The translations under genes were made by a program, and so were the position numbers. Below, in pieces: positions 18,583 to 26,491 of a stretch of DNA of 37,356 nt. The notes beneath the pieces are model-generated. The model made no database searches. It worked only from the letters and a program-made list of their open reading frames with translations, and was not told where the DNA came from. The stretch comes from Bacteroidales bacterium (GTDB lineage: Bacteria > Bacteroidota > Bacteroidia > Bacteroidales > Salinivirgaceae): positions 1-37,356 of the forward strand of contig JAAYQU010000036.1 in the NCBI GenBank assembly GCA_012519055.1. The letters are read 5' to 3'. Positions within the stretch are counted from its first letter, which is position 1, and each line of letters starts with the position of its first letter.

Positions 18583-21500
18583 CTATGCTAATTTTCCGTG
18601 ACACTGTTTAAATTTTTTACCGCTTCCACATGGACAAGGATCGTTTCTTCCAACACGTGGTTCAGCTTTTGCAGGTCCTTGTGGTTTTTGTTGAGCTAAA
18701 TCACTACGACCAGTTTTCATCTGACTGTGATCAGTTCTACGTTGCTCTCCCTGCTTGAAATTCTGGGCATTTTGACTCGGTATATATGCTTTCAGTAATA
18801 TGGAAGTTACGTCATGATTAACTTTATCGAGCAATTTTTTGAAAAGATCAAACGATTCAAATTTATATACCAACAATGGGTCTTTCTGTTCGTATGACGC
18901 ACTTTGTACAGACGTTTTCAAATCATCCATTTCACGTAAGTGCTCTTTCCATGTCTCGTCGATGATTAGAAGCGAAATAAATTTCTCAATAGAGCGCATT
19001 ATCTCAGCTCCTTTTGTTTTATACGATTTTTCTAAATTGGTAATAACCTGATACACTCTATATCCATCGGTTATTGGGATGACAATATTTTTGTACTGTT
19101 CGCCCTGTTTTTCATAGACGTCTGAAATAACAGGCAACACTTGCGCTATTAATTGTTCCTGCTTTCTATTGTATTTTTCGGTTACCGATTTGAATATTTT
19201 TGATATTATCTCCTCATCGTCTGCCTTTTTAAAGAAGCTTTCATCGAATGGGGGCTCTATTGTAAGGTGTCGCATTAATTCAAAGCGGAATGTATCGAAG
19301 TCGGAGTCATCAATGTATGTATCGACAAACTCTTCACATACAGCACTCATCATTCCTATTGTATCGGATTGTATTCTTTCTCCGAACAGTGAATGTCGAC
19401 GTTTTTTATAAACAACTTCACGTTGAGAGTTCATCACATCATCGTATTCAAGCAAACGTTTTCTTATTCCGAAATTGTTCTCCTCAACTTTTTTCTGTGC
19501 TCGCTCAATTGATTTAGTAATCATGCTGTGTTGGATTACTTCGCCCTCTTTTAATCCAAGTCTGTCCATCATTCGGGCAATACGGTCTGACCCAAAAAGA
19601 CGCATCAGATCATCTTCGAGTGATACAAAAAACTGTGATGAACCCGGGTCACCTTGACGCCCTGAACGACCACGTAGCTGACGGTCAACACGCCGCGATT
19701 CGTGTCGTTCTGTACCAATTATCGCCAACCCTCCTGCCTCTTTTACCGCATCAGAGAGTTTAATGTCAGTACCACGACCTGCCATGTTGGTAGCAATGGT
19801 AACTGTTTTTGAGTGTCCAGCTTCAGCAACAATATCAGCTTCTCGTTGGTGCAACTTAGCATTCAAAACGTTGTGTTTAATACCTCTAAGTTTAAGCATA
19901 CGGCTTAATAACTCAGAAACCTCAACCGATGTGGTACCAACTAATATAGGACGACCTGCGTCGCGAAGTCTTACAATCTCTTCTATGACCGCGTTGTATT
20001 TCTCGCGTTTTGTTTTATAAACCAAATCTTCGTGGTCTTCCCTTACAATCGGTCTATTAGTTGGTATAACAACAACATCTAATTTATAAATATCCCACAA
20101 CTCTCCTGCTTCTGTTTCTGCTGTACCTGTCATACCAGCGAGTTTGAGGTACATTCTAAAGTAGTTTTGCAGCGTAATTGTGGCAAATGTTTGTGTGGCA
20201 GCCTCAACTTTAACATTCTCTTTTGCCTCGATAGCTTGGTGTAATCCGTCGCTATATCGGCGCCCCTCCATAATACGTCCAGTTTGTTCGTCAACAATTT
20301 TAATTTTGTTGTCCATTAAAACGTATTCGACATCTTTTTCAAACAACGAGTATGCTTTAAGTAACTGATTAACAGTATGTACACGTTCAGATTTTATACT
20401 GTAATCTTGAATTATCTGATCTTTCTTAACACTCTTCTCTTCCGGGCTAAGCTCCAAATTATCAAGCTCCGCCAATTCCGACCCAACATCAGGAAGCACA
20501 AAGAACTTGGTGTCTGAGACCAAATTACTCATATAGTCTATTCCCTTGTCAGTCAAATCAATAGAATTAATTTTTTCGTCAATAACAAAGTAGAGTTCAT
20601 CAGTTGCTATATGCATGTTTTTATTGTTTTCTTGCATATAGAAGTTCTCAGTTTTAAGTAATAGGGCTTTTGTGCCTTGTTCTGACAAATATTTTATCAA
20701 AGGATTATACTTTGGCAATCCTTTAAAAGCTCTAAGTAGCAATAGACCACCCTTATCTTCGTCACCTTCTGATATAAGCTTTCTCGCATCTGCAAGTATT
20801 TGGGTAACTAAATTGCGTTGAACGTTGTAAAGCTTTTCAACATAGGGTTTAAACTCGTTGAACAGCTGATCTTCGCCCTTAGGAACAGGACCTGAGATAA
20901 TAAGTGGTGTTCTGGCATCATCGATTAACACAGAGTCAACCTCGTCAACTATTGCGTAATTGTGCTTACGCTGCACCAATTCTTCGGGACTAAGTGCCAT
21001 ATTGTCACGAAGGTAGTCAAAGCCGAACTCATTGTTTGTACCAAATGTTATATCGCATTCGTATGCTTTGCGTCTATCTAAGGTATTTGGTTGATGATTA
21101 TCAATACAATCAACCGATAGTCCGTGGAACATATATAATGGCCCCATCCACTCCGAGTCACGTTTGGCAAGGTAGTCGTTAACTGTAACTACGTGAACTC
21201 CCTGCCCCGACAGCGCATTTAAGAATACCGGCAGCGTTGCAACAAGGGTTTTTCCCTCACCTGTAGCCATCTCGGCAATCTTACCTTTATGCAACGCAAC
21301 TCCACCAATTAATTGTACGTCGTAATGTACCATTTCCCATTTCTGAAGATTGCCTCCTGCACTCCACTCATTAAAGTATATAGCTTTATCACCCTCAATT
21401 TCAACAAAATCTTTGGTAGTTGCCAAATCCCTATCGAATTGAGTTGCTGTAACAACAATTTTATCATTTTCTTTAAATCTACGTGCAGTATCTTTTATAA

Positions 21501-21846
21501 TTGCAAAAGCCTCAGGCAGAGCCTCATCTAATGCAACTTTATATTTATTGTCGATAGTTTTGGATAACTCGTCAATACGATTAAAAAGTTTTTCACGATC
21601 ATCTATCGAAAGAGTGTGATCTTCCAATTCCAATCTCAGCTGAGATATTTCATCTTTTTCTGTTTTAACATGTTCGTTAATTTTATTTCTGAGTGATTGT
21701 GATCTTTCGCGCAATTCATCGTTAGAAAGCCCTGTAAGCGTTTCATACACCTCTTTTATTTTTTCAACGTAAGGTGCAATCTCCTCTAAGTCGCGTTTTG
21801 CTTTTGAACCGATAAAAAATCCAATAATTTTATTAATTACGCTCAT
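18583..21846 (-). CDS. secA: Preprotein translocase motor subunit SecA
   Basis: Cytoplasmic, membrane-associated ATPase that drives unfolded preproteins through SecYEG. The ATG at 21846 gives 1087 residues beginning [20 protein letters not shown]; the frame stays open to an upstream TTG but the family N-terminus starts here. Visible: Walker A MATGEGKT (about residue 195), [18 protein letters not shown]-type segment, [16 protein letters not shown] (about 300), the second helicase domain with [10 protein letters not shown] and [17 protein letters not shown], and the C-terminal SEC-C zinc motif [14 protein letters not shown]. It is about 190 residues longer than E. coli SecA; an insertion of about 100 residues after GPVPKGEDQ accounts for much of it, as in other Bacteroidota SecA proteins. 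It heads the run with the small unknown protein and dapA. Confidence 0.97.
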   Translation of the reverse strand: MSVINKIIGFFIGSKAKRDLEEIAPYVEKIKEVYETLTGLSNDELRERSQSLRNKINEHVKTEKDEISQLRLELEDHTLSIDDREKLFNRIDELSKTIDNKYKVALDEALPEAFAIIKDTARRFKENDKIVVTATQFDRDLATTKDFVEIEGDKAIYFNEWSAGGNLQKWEMVHYDVQLIGGVALHKGKIAEMATGEGKTLVATLPVFLNALSGQGVHVVTVNDYLAKRDSEWMGPLYMFHGLSVDCIDNHQPNTLDRRKAYECDITFGTNNEFGFDYLRDNMALSPEELVQRKHNYAIVDEVDSVLIDDARTPLIISGPVPKGEDQLFNEFKPYVEKLYNVQRNLVTQILADARKLISEGDEDKGGLLLLRAFKGLPKYNPLIKYLSEQGTKALLLKTENFYMQENNKNMHIATDELYFVIDEKINSIDLTDKGIDYMSNLVSDTKFFVLPDVGSELAELDNLELSPEEKSVKKDQIIQDYSIKSERVHTVNQLLKAYSLFEKDVEYVLMDNKIKIVDEQTGRIMEGRRYSDGLHQAIEAKENVKVEAATQTFATITLQNYFRMYLKLAGMTGTAETEAGELWDIYKLDVVVIPTNRPIVREDHEDLVYKTKREKYNAVIEEIVRLRDAGRPILVGTTSVEVSELLSRMLKLRGIKHNVLNAKLHQREADIVAEAGHSKTVTIATNMAGRGTDIKLSDAVKEAGGLAIIGTERHESRRVDRQLRGRSGRQGDPGSSQFFVSLEDDLMRLFGSDRIARMMDRLGLKEGEVIQHSMITKSIERAQKKVEENNFGIRKRLLEYDDVMNSQREVVYKKRRHSLFGERIQSDTIGMMSAVCEEFVDTYIDDSDFDTFRFELMRHLTIEPPFDESFFKKADDEEIISKIFKSVTEKYNRKQEQLIAQVLPVISDVYEKQGEQYKNIVIPITDGYRVYQVITNLEKSYKTKGAEIMRSIEKFISLLIIDETWKEHLREMDDLKTSVQSASYEQKDPLLVYKFESFDLFKKLLDKVNHDVTSILLKAYIPSQNAQNFKQGEQRRTDHSQMKTGRSDLAQQKPQGPAKAEPRVGRNDPCPCGSGKKFKQCHGKLA

Positions 21847-22357
21847 ATTTGTGCTTAAATTTATGTTTATCTTTACTATATTTATGGTTGCATTGGTATA
21901 ATCGGGCAAAACAAAAGTCCCTTCTAAAGGTTACCTAAAATGCAATACATTTTCGTGATTTTTTCAACCGACTAAATTAGTAATAATAGCTGTATTTGAG
22001 AATAAATAATTAAAAAATCAATTAACAATTAATAATCATTAATCAATAATTGGTGATTAACAGAATGAAAATCACAACAATGTATAAACGCCATAATATT
22101 ACATATCTACTTAAAAATAATAAAATTTGCACCTAACCGTCATTCCTACGTCTTCTCTATTTTGAAAATTTTAGACAAAATATTTAATTTGGCACAATAT
22201 TTGTAAGATATATTTTTCTACGCATAATCCCTGTTTTTCACCTTTTATTAAATGTAATTGGGATATTATAAACAAATCCTGTAAGCTTTTACACGTGTTT
22301 TTATTGATTTTAACAGATCGATATCAACATTGAAGAAATCAAAGGCAAAGGACAACA
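21847..22357. other. Divergent intergenic region between secA and the small orphan gene
   Basis: About 510 bases, very AT-rich at 22000-22080 with overlapping short inverted repeats of the type attaacaatt/aattgg. No credible gene. No clear secA promoter was recognised on the minus strand. The candidate plus-strand promoter is listed separately. Confidence 0.45.
22188..22218 (+). promoter_or_regulatory. Candidate promoter of the small orphan gene
   Basis: TTTG at 22188-22191, 19 bases, then TATTTTTC at 22211-22218, close to the Bacteroidota TTTG-N19-TAnnTTTG arrangement. It would give a leader of about 130 bases before the ATG at 22358. Confidence 0.4.
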
Positions 22358-22738
22358 ATGAAAAACTCATGTCATTGTTGTATCCATATGCCGAGGTTCT
22401 TCGAGATATCTAAAACACTTAAAATCAATTGTATGAAAGCAAACAAAAACAGGAAAAGTGCTGAAAACCAGAAAAATGAATCTGTTCGCTGGAACATGAC
22501 GGAACATCTTATTTTCCCTCTACATCCCGGAGCTCTATTCACGGATGATAGAATAACCCGTGTTGTCATAATTGAAATTATCAAAGACCTTGATAACGGA
22601 AAGTTTGCAGAACTTGACTTTTTAGATGGTCACACCGTGGCAAATAATTTCATTATGGCAAATGAGCTAAATAATTATTATGAGTGTCGTGCAAAAGGAG
22701 ATTGCTCCTTTGTCCCTAGTTTATTTTTTGAAAACTAA
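22358..22738 (+). CDS. Small protein of unknown function
   Basis: A 126-residue frame that I do not recognise. The N-terminus is Cys/His-rich (MKNSCHCCIHMPRFF); an alternative ATG at 22433 (MKANKNRKSAE) would give 101 residues starting with a basic, polar stretch. The core is more protein-like: FPLHPGALFTDDRITRVVIIEIIKDLD, then LDFLDGHTVANNF, ending with an ECRAKGDCSF pair of cysteines. No signal peptide or membrane segment. Support for a real gene: a promoter-like sequence upstream, a strong terminator 8 bases after the stop, and no competing frame. It could be a lineage-specific regulator or an orphan. Which start is used is undecided. Confidence 0.6.
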   Translation: MKNSCHCCIHMPRFFEISKTLKINCMKANKNRKSAENQKNESVRWNMTEHLIFPLHPGALFTDDRITRVVIIEIIKDLDNGKFAELDFLDGHTVANNFIMANELNNYYECRAKGDCSFVPSLFFEN

Positions 22739-22746
22739 TATGAAAC

Positions 22747-22772
22747 GAGCCTTTAAACAAGGCTCTTTTTTT
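22747..22772 (+). terminator. Rho-independent terminator of the small orphan gene
   Basis: gagcctt (22747-22753), loop taaac, aaggctc (22759-22765), then seven T (22766-22772). A textbook intrinsic terminator just after the stop codon. Confidence 0.9.
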
Positions 22773-22838
22773 GCTTATTATTTGAGCATACCATGTTATA
22801 AACTCTAAAACACATCCTATTTATTAAAGATAAACGCC

Positions 22839-22846
22839 TATATTTG
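22839..22846 (+). promoter_or_regulatory. Candidate -7 element of the ZIP transporter gene
   Basis: TATATTTG matches TAnnTTTG, 34 bases before the ATG at 22881. A TTTA at 22820-22823 is the nearest -33-like element but is closer than usual. Confidence 0.45.
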
Positions 22847-22880
22847 CGCGATTTTTGCAGGCTAAACGTAAAATATTAAT

Positions 22881-23699
22881 ATGGAACAAGGAAATTTTTG
22901 GTTTGCATTTTCGCTCACTCTTTTTGCAGGATTATCAACTGGTATAGGTGCAGCAATCGCCTTTTTTGCCAAACAAACAAATAAAAAACTTTTATCATTA
23001 TCTCTTGGTTTTTCAGCCGGAGTTATGCTCTATGTTGCATTGGTTGAGATATTACAAAAGTCCAGAGAGTATTTACAACAAGAGTTGGGCGACACAACTG
23101 GTAATTGGGCTATGATTGGCTCATTCTTTACTGGTATTGCCATAATTGCTATTATTGATAGACTAATACCAAGTAGCAAAAATCCTCACGAGCCTCATAA
23201 AATTGAGGATATGAACAGTGCTAAGCTTAATTCTAATAAAAGGCTTATGAGAATGGGTGTTATGTCTGCATTGGCAATAGGAATACATAATTTTCCTGAA
23301 GGAATAGCAACATTTATGGCTGGTCTGACTAATCCATCAATAGCCATTCCTATAGCAATTGCAATAGCTATCCATAATATTCCTGAAGGAATAGCTGTTT
23401 CAATACCTGTGTTTTACGCTACCGGGAACAGATTAAAGGCTTTCTGGCTAGGATTTTCAAGTGGTTTAGCTGAACCAGTTGGAGCACTTATAGGATACGG
23501 GTTAATAACCTTTTTCTTCGATTCAATATCATTAGCCTTTACTGGTGTAATGTTCGGTGCGGTTGCCGGGATTATGGTTTTTATTTCATTAGATGAACTG
23601 CTTCCAACAGCCGAAGAGTATGGGGAGCATCATATAGCTATATATGGTTTGGTTGGTGGTATGGCGGTGATGGCTGTTAGCCTGGTACTATTCAATTAG
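22881..23699 (+). CDS. zupT: ZIP-family metal transporter (ZupT-like)
   Basis: Inner-membrane divalent-metal importer of 272 residues, normal for ZupT, which takes up Zn2+ and to a lesser degree Fe2+, Mn2+ and others. About eight hydrophobic helices. Metal-binding helices IV and V carry the signatures HNFPEG (about residues 136-141) and HNIPEG (about 164-169), and GLAEPVGALIGYG follows in the next helix. A hydrophilic cytoplasmic loop (SSKNPHEPHKIEDMNSAKLNS) between helices III and IV has two histidines, as is usual. The gene has its own promoter candidate and lies alone; no Zur-type operator was recognised. Substrate preference cannot be read from sequence. Confidence 0.93.
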   Translation: MEQGNFWFAFSLTLFAGLSTGIGAAIAFFAKQTNKKLLSLSLGFSAGVMLYVALVEILQKSREYLQQELGDTTGNWAMIGSFFTGIAIIAIIDRLIPSSKNPHEPHKIEDMNSAKLNSNKRLMRMGVMSALAIGIHNFPEGIATFMAGLTNPSIAIPIAIAIAIHNIPEGIAVSIPVFYATGNRLKAFWLGFSSGLAEPVGALIGYGLITFFFDSISLAFTGVMFGAVAGIMVFISLDELLPTAEEYGEHHIAIYGLVGGMAVMAVSLVLFN

Positions 23700-24048
23700 T
23701 AATGTACAATGAACAATTAACAATATAAGTTAAAAGGTGTACTAATTGAAAGTTGGTAAAGCAACTAATAATTTGAACACTAAACATAATAAATGTACAC
23801 AATACTTACATAGATATAATTATGATTTTAACTCCCTTAGAATCGGATATTTTAAATATTTGCGTTGGTTGCTCGAAATAATGGATTTATTTGATAACCG
23901 TTATGCAATATTGCAATCTGAACCAATATTTAACAAATTACAAAAGTAAACAAATTATAAGCTTTGAAAATCACAGCAAATATGAGACATTCGGAATGGT
24001 GTTACATTTGTAAATCAATATTGGTTATAGTTGTAACAAGCGAGTGGT
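23700..24048. other. Intergenic region between convergent zupT and pyrD
   Basis: About 350 AT-rich bases. It contains a tgaacaattaacaat-type repeat (about 23709-23725) of the kind scattered through such genomes, and at 24001-24037 an inverted repeat GTTACA...TGTAAC enclosing TTACATTTGTAA. A 67-codon frame here has only a TTG start and low-complexity composition, and was not accepted. Confidence 0.5.
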
Positions 24049-25068
24049 TTACATTTGTATTCTTGACAGTTTTTTAATTAGCATAGGTCCTTGATAAATA
24101 AAGCCTGTATATACTTGAAGTAGGTCTGCACCGGCACTATACAAGTCAGTAGCATCTTGAACGGAGAATATTCCCCCACTTCCAATTATTGCAACCGAGC
24201 TGTCTAATTCTTTGCGTATGTTTTCTACCATTTTTAAGGTGTTTTTAAACAATGGTTTACCTGACAGACCTCCTTGACCTATAGAGGTTATCTCCTCTTT
24301 ACTTATAGTTAAACTTGAACGTGATGTTGTTGTATTTGCTATAATAATTCCGTTGAATTGAAACTCTTTAATTAGCTCAATTGTTTCGTTAATTTGCTGC
24401 TGCTCTAAATCAGGGGAAATTTTAACAACTAAGGGTTTGTATGTATCTTTAGTTTTACGAAGGTTATCCATCATACTCATAAGGCTTCCAAGGTAAGCCT
24501 TGTTCTGAAGCTCACAGAGGTTTGCAATATTAGGACAACTAATGTTAAGTACAATATAGTCAACTAAGTCATATATACCATTCATAACAGCTTGATAATC
24601 ATTTATTGCAAGCGAGTTATCTGTAGTAGTATTTTTACCTATATTGCCACCTAAAATGAAGTCGCGTTTAGCATAGCGAAGTAACCTTTTTTGTATCACA
24701 TCTAGTCCGTCATTATTAAATCCCATTCGATTAATAAGAGCGTTATCTTGAGGAATACGAAACAGACGTGGCTTAACATTTCCGGGTTGCGATTTAGGTG
24801 TAACTGTTCCTATTTCAACAAATCCAAAACCCATAGATGCGAAGGTATCAGCCACTTGTGCGTTTTTATCTAATCCTGCAGCTAAGCCAATTCTATTGGG
24901 AAACTTCAATCCCATTATCTCTATAGGATTTTCGTATAGAAACAAGCATTTTAATAAGCATTTAGCACCAGGGGTATGTCGTGCCACGCGACATGAGTTA
25001 ATGGCTAAATGGTGTGCTTTTTCTGGGTCAATTTGAAAAAGCAGAGGTCTAATTAACTTTTGATACAT
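24049..25068 (-). CDS. pyrD: Dihydroorotate dehydrogenase (quinone), class 2
   Basis: Membrane-associated flavoenzyme oxidising dihydroorotate to orotate with quinone, the fourth step of pyrimidine synthesis. The protein has 339 residues, typical of class 2. The N-terminal extension with amphipathic helix (MYQKLIRPLLFQIDPEKAHH) is the class 2 membrane/quinone-binding element. FMN-site and catalytic motifs: FPNRIGLAAGLDKN (residues 57-70), INRMGFNNDG, NISCPN with the catalytic Ser (about 175-180), VKISPDL, IIANTTTSR and IGSGGIFS. The upstream HTH regulator gene is 15 bases away on the same strand, so the two are likely one transcript. A TTACATTTGTA sequence overlaps the stop codon. Confidence 0.96.
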   Translation of the reverse strand: MYQKLIRPLLFQIDPEKAHHLAINSCRVARHTPGAKCLLKCLFLYENPIEIMGLKFPNRIGLAAGLDKNAQVADTFASMGFGFVEIGTVTPKSQPGNVKPRLFRIPQDNALINRMGFNNDGLDVIQKRLLRYAKRDFILGGNIGKNTTTDNSLAINDYQAVMNGIYDLVDYIVLNISCPNIANLCELQNKAYLGSLMSMMDNLRKTKDTYKPLVVKISPDLEQQQINETIELIKEFQFNGIIIANTTTSRSSLTISKEEITSIGQGGLSGKPLFKNTLKMVENIRKELDSSVAIIGSGGIFSVQDATDLYSAGADLLQVYTGFIYQGPMLIKKLSRIQM

Positions 25069-25083
25069 GATTTTTTTGCAAAA

Positions 25084-25608
25084 CTAATCATATTTTTTGT
25101 TTTCTGTATATGAATCAAAAGTTCCATCACTATAAAAAATCACAACCCGTTCAATATACTTGTATTTAGTTGCTGAGTTTACATTTGTAACAACGTCTTT
25201 CTCTTCTTGTTTTATGTCTTTCTCTTCTATTACTATTTCCTTATTTTCAGTTTTTGTATCAATATTTCTTTCTTTGATTATATTGTCTATAGTTTCAATC
25301 TTGTCGTGATCTTCAAATAAGGTATGTTGAATAATTTTAGTTGCACCACTACTATAACTACCTGTTGACTTGTCTGACTTCTCATAGGAACTTGTATTTA
25401 ATATCTCTCCACCGCCCGTTATTAACCATACAACGTTATATTTTGGAAAGTTCTCTATAAACTTATATAAAAAGTCAATAGAAGGTTTATTCCTTCCTGA
25501 AACAAGATGTGAAATGCTTGAACGCTGTACATCAAGTATTTCTGCAAACTCTTTAGCCGTTAGATTTTCTTGATTCATAACGAACGATATTCTCTCATGT
25601 ATATCCAT
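25084..25608 (-). CDS. XRE-type helix-turn-helix regulator
   Basis: DNA-binding protein of 174 residues. The Cro/C1-type HTH covers about residues 1-65: ISFVMNQENLTAKEFAEILD, then VQRSSISHLVSGRNKPSIDFL with the recognition helix SSISHLVSGR. The sequence then reads FPKYNVVWLITGGGEIL, a feature of a recurrent Bacteroidota XRE group. The C-terminal half is polar and highly charged (many E, K, D; ERNIDTKTENKEIVIEEKD), ending with a short strand-rich piece VERVVIFYSDGTFDSY. No ligand-binding domain is recognised. It precedes pyrD by 15 bases. Operator-like palindromes overlap its -7 element, so autoregulation is likely (inference). Target genes unknown. Confidence 0.88.
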   Translation of the reverse strand: MDIHERISFVMNQENLTAKEFAEILDVQRSSISHLVSGRNKPSIDFLYKFIENFPKYNVVWLITGGGEILNTSSYEKSDKSTGSYSSGATKIIQHTLFEDHDKIETIDNIIKERNIDTKTENKEIVIEEKDIKQEEKDVVTNVNSATKYKYIERVVIFYSDGTFDSYTENKKYD

Positions 25609-25610
25609 AG

Positions 25611-25634
25611 TTGTAAGTTTATGTTACAAATATA
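25611..25634 (-). promoter_or_regulatory. Candidate autoregulatory operator over the -7 element of the HTH gene
   Basis: TTGTAA (25611-25616) and TTACAA (25624-25629) form an inverted repeat with a 7-base spacer directly upstream of the ATG at 25608. It overlaps a perfect minus-strand -7 element TATATTTG (25627-25634). A repressor bound here would block the promoter of its own gene and of pyrD. Confidence 0.5.
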
Positions 25635-25678
25635 ACAATTATTTAAAAACAGAAAAACAAATGTGAAAATCGATTTAA

Positions 25679-25690
25679 TTACAATTGTAA
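25679..25690. promoter_or_regulatory. Perfect palindrome TTACAATTGTAA, candidate operator
   Basis: A perfect 12-base palindrome 71 bases upstream of the HTH gene. Related TTACATTTGTAA sequences occur at 25179-25190 (inside the HTH gene), 24002-24013 (past pyrD) and, one base short, 24049-24059 (pyrD stop). It is also inside a degenerate direct repeat, atcgatttaattacaa and accgattcaattattacaa (about 25668-25709). Confidence 0.45.
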
Positions 25691-25936
25691 ACCGATTCAA
25701 TTATTACAACTTTAATTTCTCTCGTTTTAATATAAACTTTTTATTTATATAAATATATCATTTTACTGAATATCAGTTAATTATAATTATGTTAATAATA
25801 ATTAACTTAGCTATAATTGACACTTGTAATCAGTGAAATATACGTGATTAAAACTTATTTTGTCGAATTACTAATTACTCTTAGCTCATCACCTACTCTT
25901 TTGTGAAAGATTAAAAAAAATGTAATTCTACCCTAT

Positions 25937-26227
25937 TTATCTACGTTGAATTTCCAAAATAGAATAAATGTATATCAAAGTTAAAAGTTGCTCAGAATTT
26001 AATATTTGGAGATATATACAGAAACTTTTTAAATATCGCATTGTAAAGACGTTAACAAATACAAATAAATGTATCAAAGCCTTACGTATTTGAGTGTTGA
26101 ACTATTCTTTAACTTTAAGAAAATATGTTGTGTTTTTCTCTTGACGCTTGTCTGCAGATTTTATGTTTTGGCATTTCTGTTTTTTTGAGCAAATTTTAGG
26201 CATATTACAGCTTTGTACATGACAAAA
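25937..26227 (-). pseudogene. Possible decayed small coding sequence
   Basis: One minus-strand frame runs 97 codons from 26227 to a TAA at 25937-25939 with a single internal TAG (26102-26104). The first part, starting at ATG 26203, has a protein-like composition (MPKICSKKQKCQNIKSADKR, then QEKNTTYFLKVKE) of 33 residues. The part after the TAG is hydrophobic. In such AT-rich DNA several stops would be expected over this length. It may be an intact 33-residue small protein, an eroded gene, or chance. I do not recognise the product. Confidence 0.25.
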
Positions 26228-26414
26228 TTATTGATGGTGCGGAGGTTCGAGGTACCGGGTGCGTGGACGTTAACTAAATAACCATTAAGGAGTTAAGAAA
26301 AATTTAGGAAAGACTGTGTATTTATGATATGGTTGATTTTTGAAGATTCATGTTTTTGGATTAGCTCATTTTTTGTCATATACTAAGATATTAAAGCAAA
26401 AACTCAAATATCAA

Positions 26415-26451
26415 AAAAGCCAACTATATCAAAATGATTTAGCTGGCTTTT
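26415..26451 (-). terminator. Hairpin terminator of sulP
   Basis: aaaagcca (26415-26422) pairs with tggctttt (26444-26451), and an A-run at 26413-26418 gives a U-run on the minus strand. It lies 40 bases past the sulP stop codon. Confidence 0.75.
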
Positions 26452-26491
26452 AGTTATTATTTTCTAAATACTCTCGCTATAAATATGCTAA

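Larger units (their letters stand above)
25609..26491. other. Long intergenic region between the HTH regulator and sulP
   Basis: 883 bases, the longest gene-poor stretch here. From left to right: the operator-like palindromes near 25611-25709; very AT-rich DNA with short inverted repeats (25740-25810); a possibly decayed minus-strand reading frame (25937-26227); a short GC-richer patch at 26234-26270 (ggtgcggaggttcgaggtac and onward) that stands out from its surroundings; and a terminator for sulP at 26415-26451. No structured RNA family or tRNA was recognised. Confidence 0.5.

Noticed and set aside
23746-23949. 67-codon plus-strand frame between zupT and pyrD
   Set aside because: TTG start only, composition typical of AT-rich DNA (N, K, Y, L), no promoter, no terminator and no recognisable motif.
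26228-26276. tRNA-like or gene fragment at the GC-rich patch
   Set aside because: The string ggaggttcgaggtacc resembles a T-arm but no acceptor, D or anticodon arms could be drawn around it.
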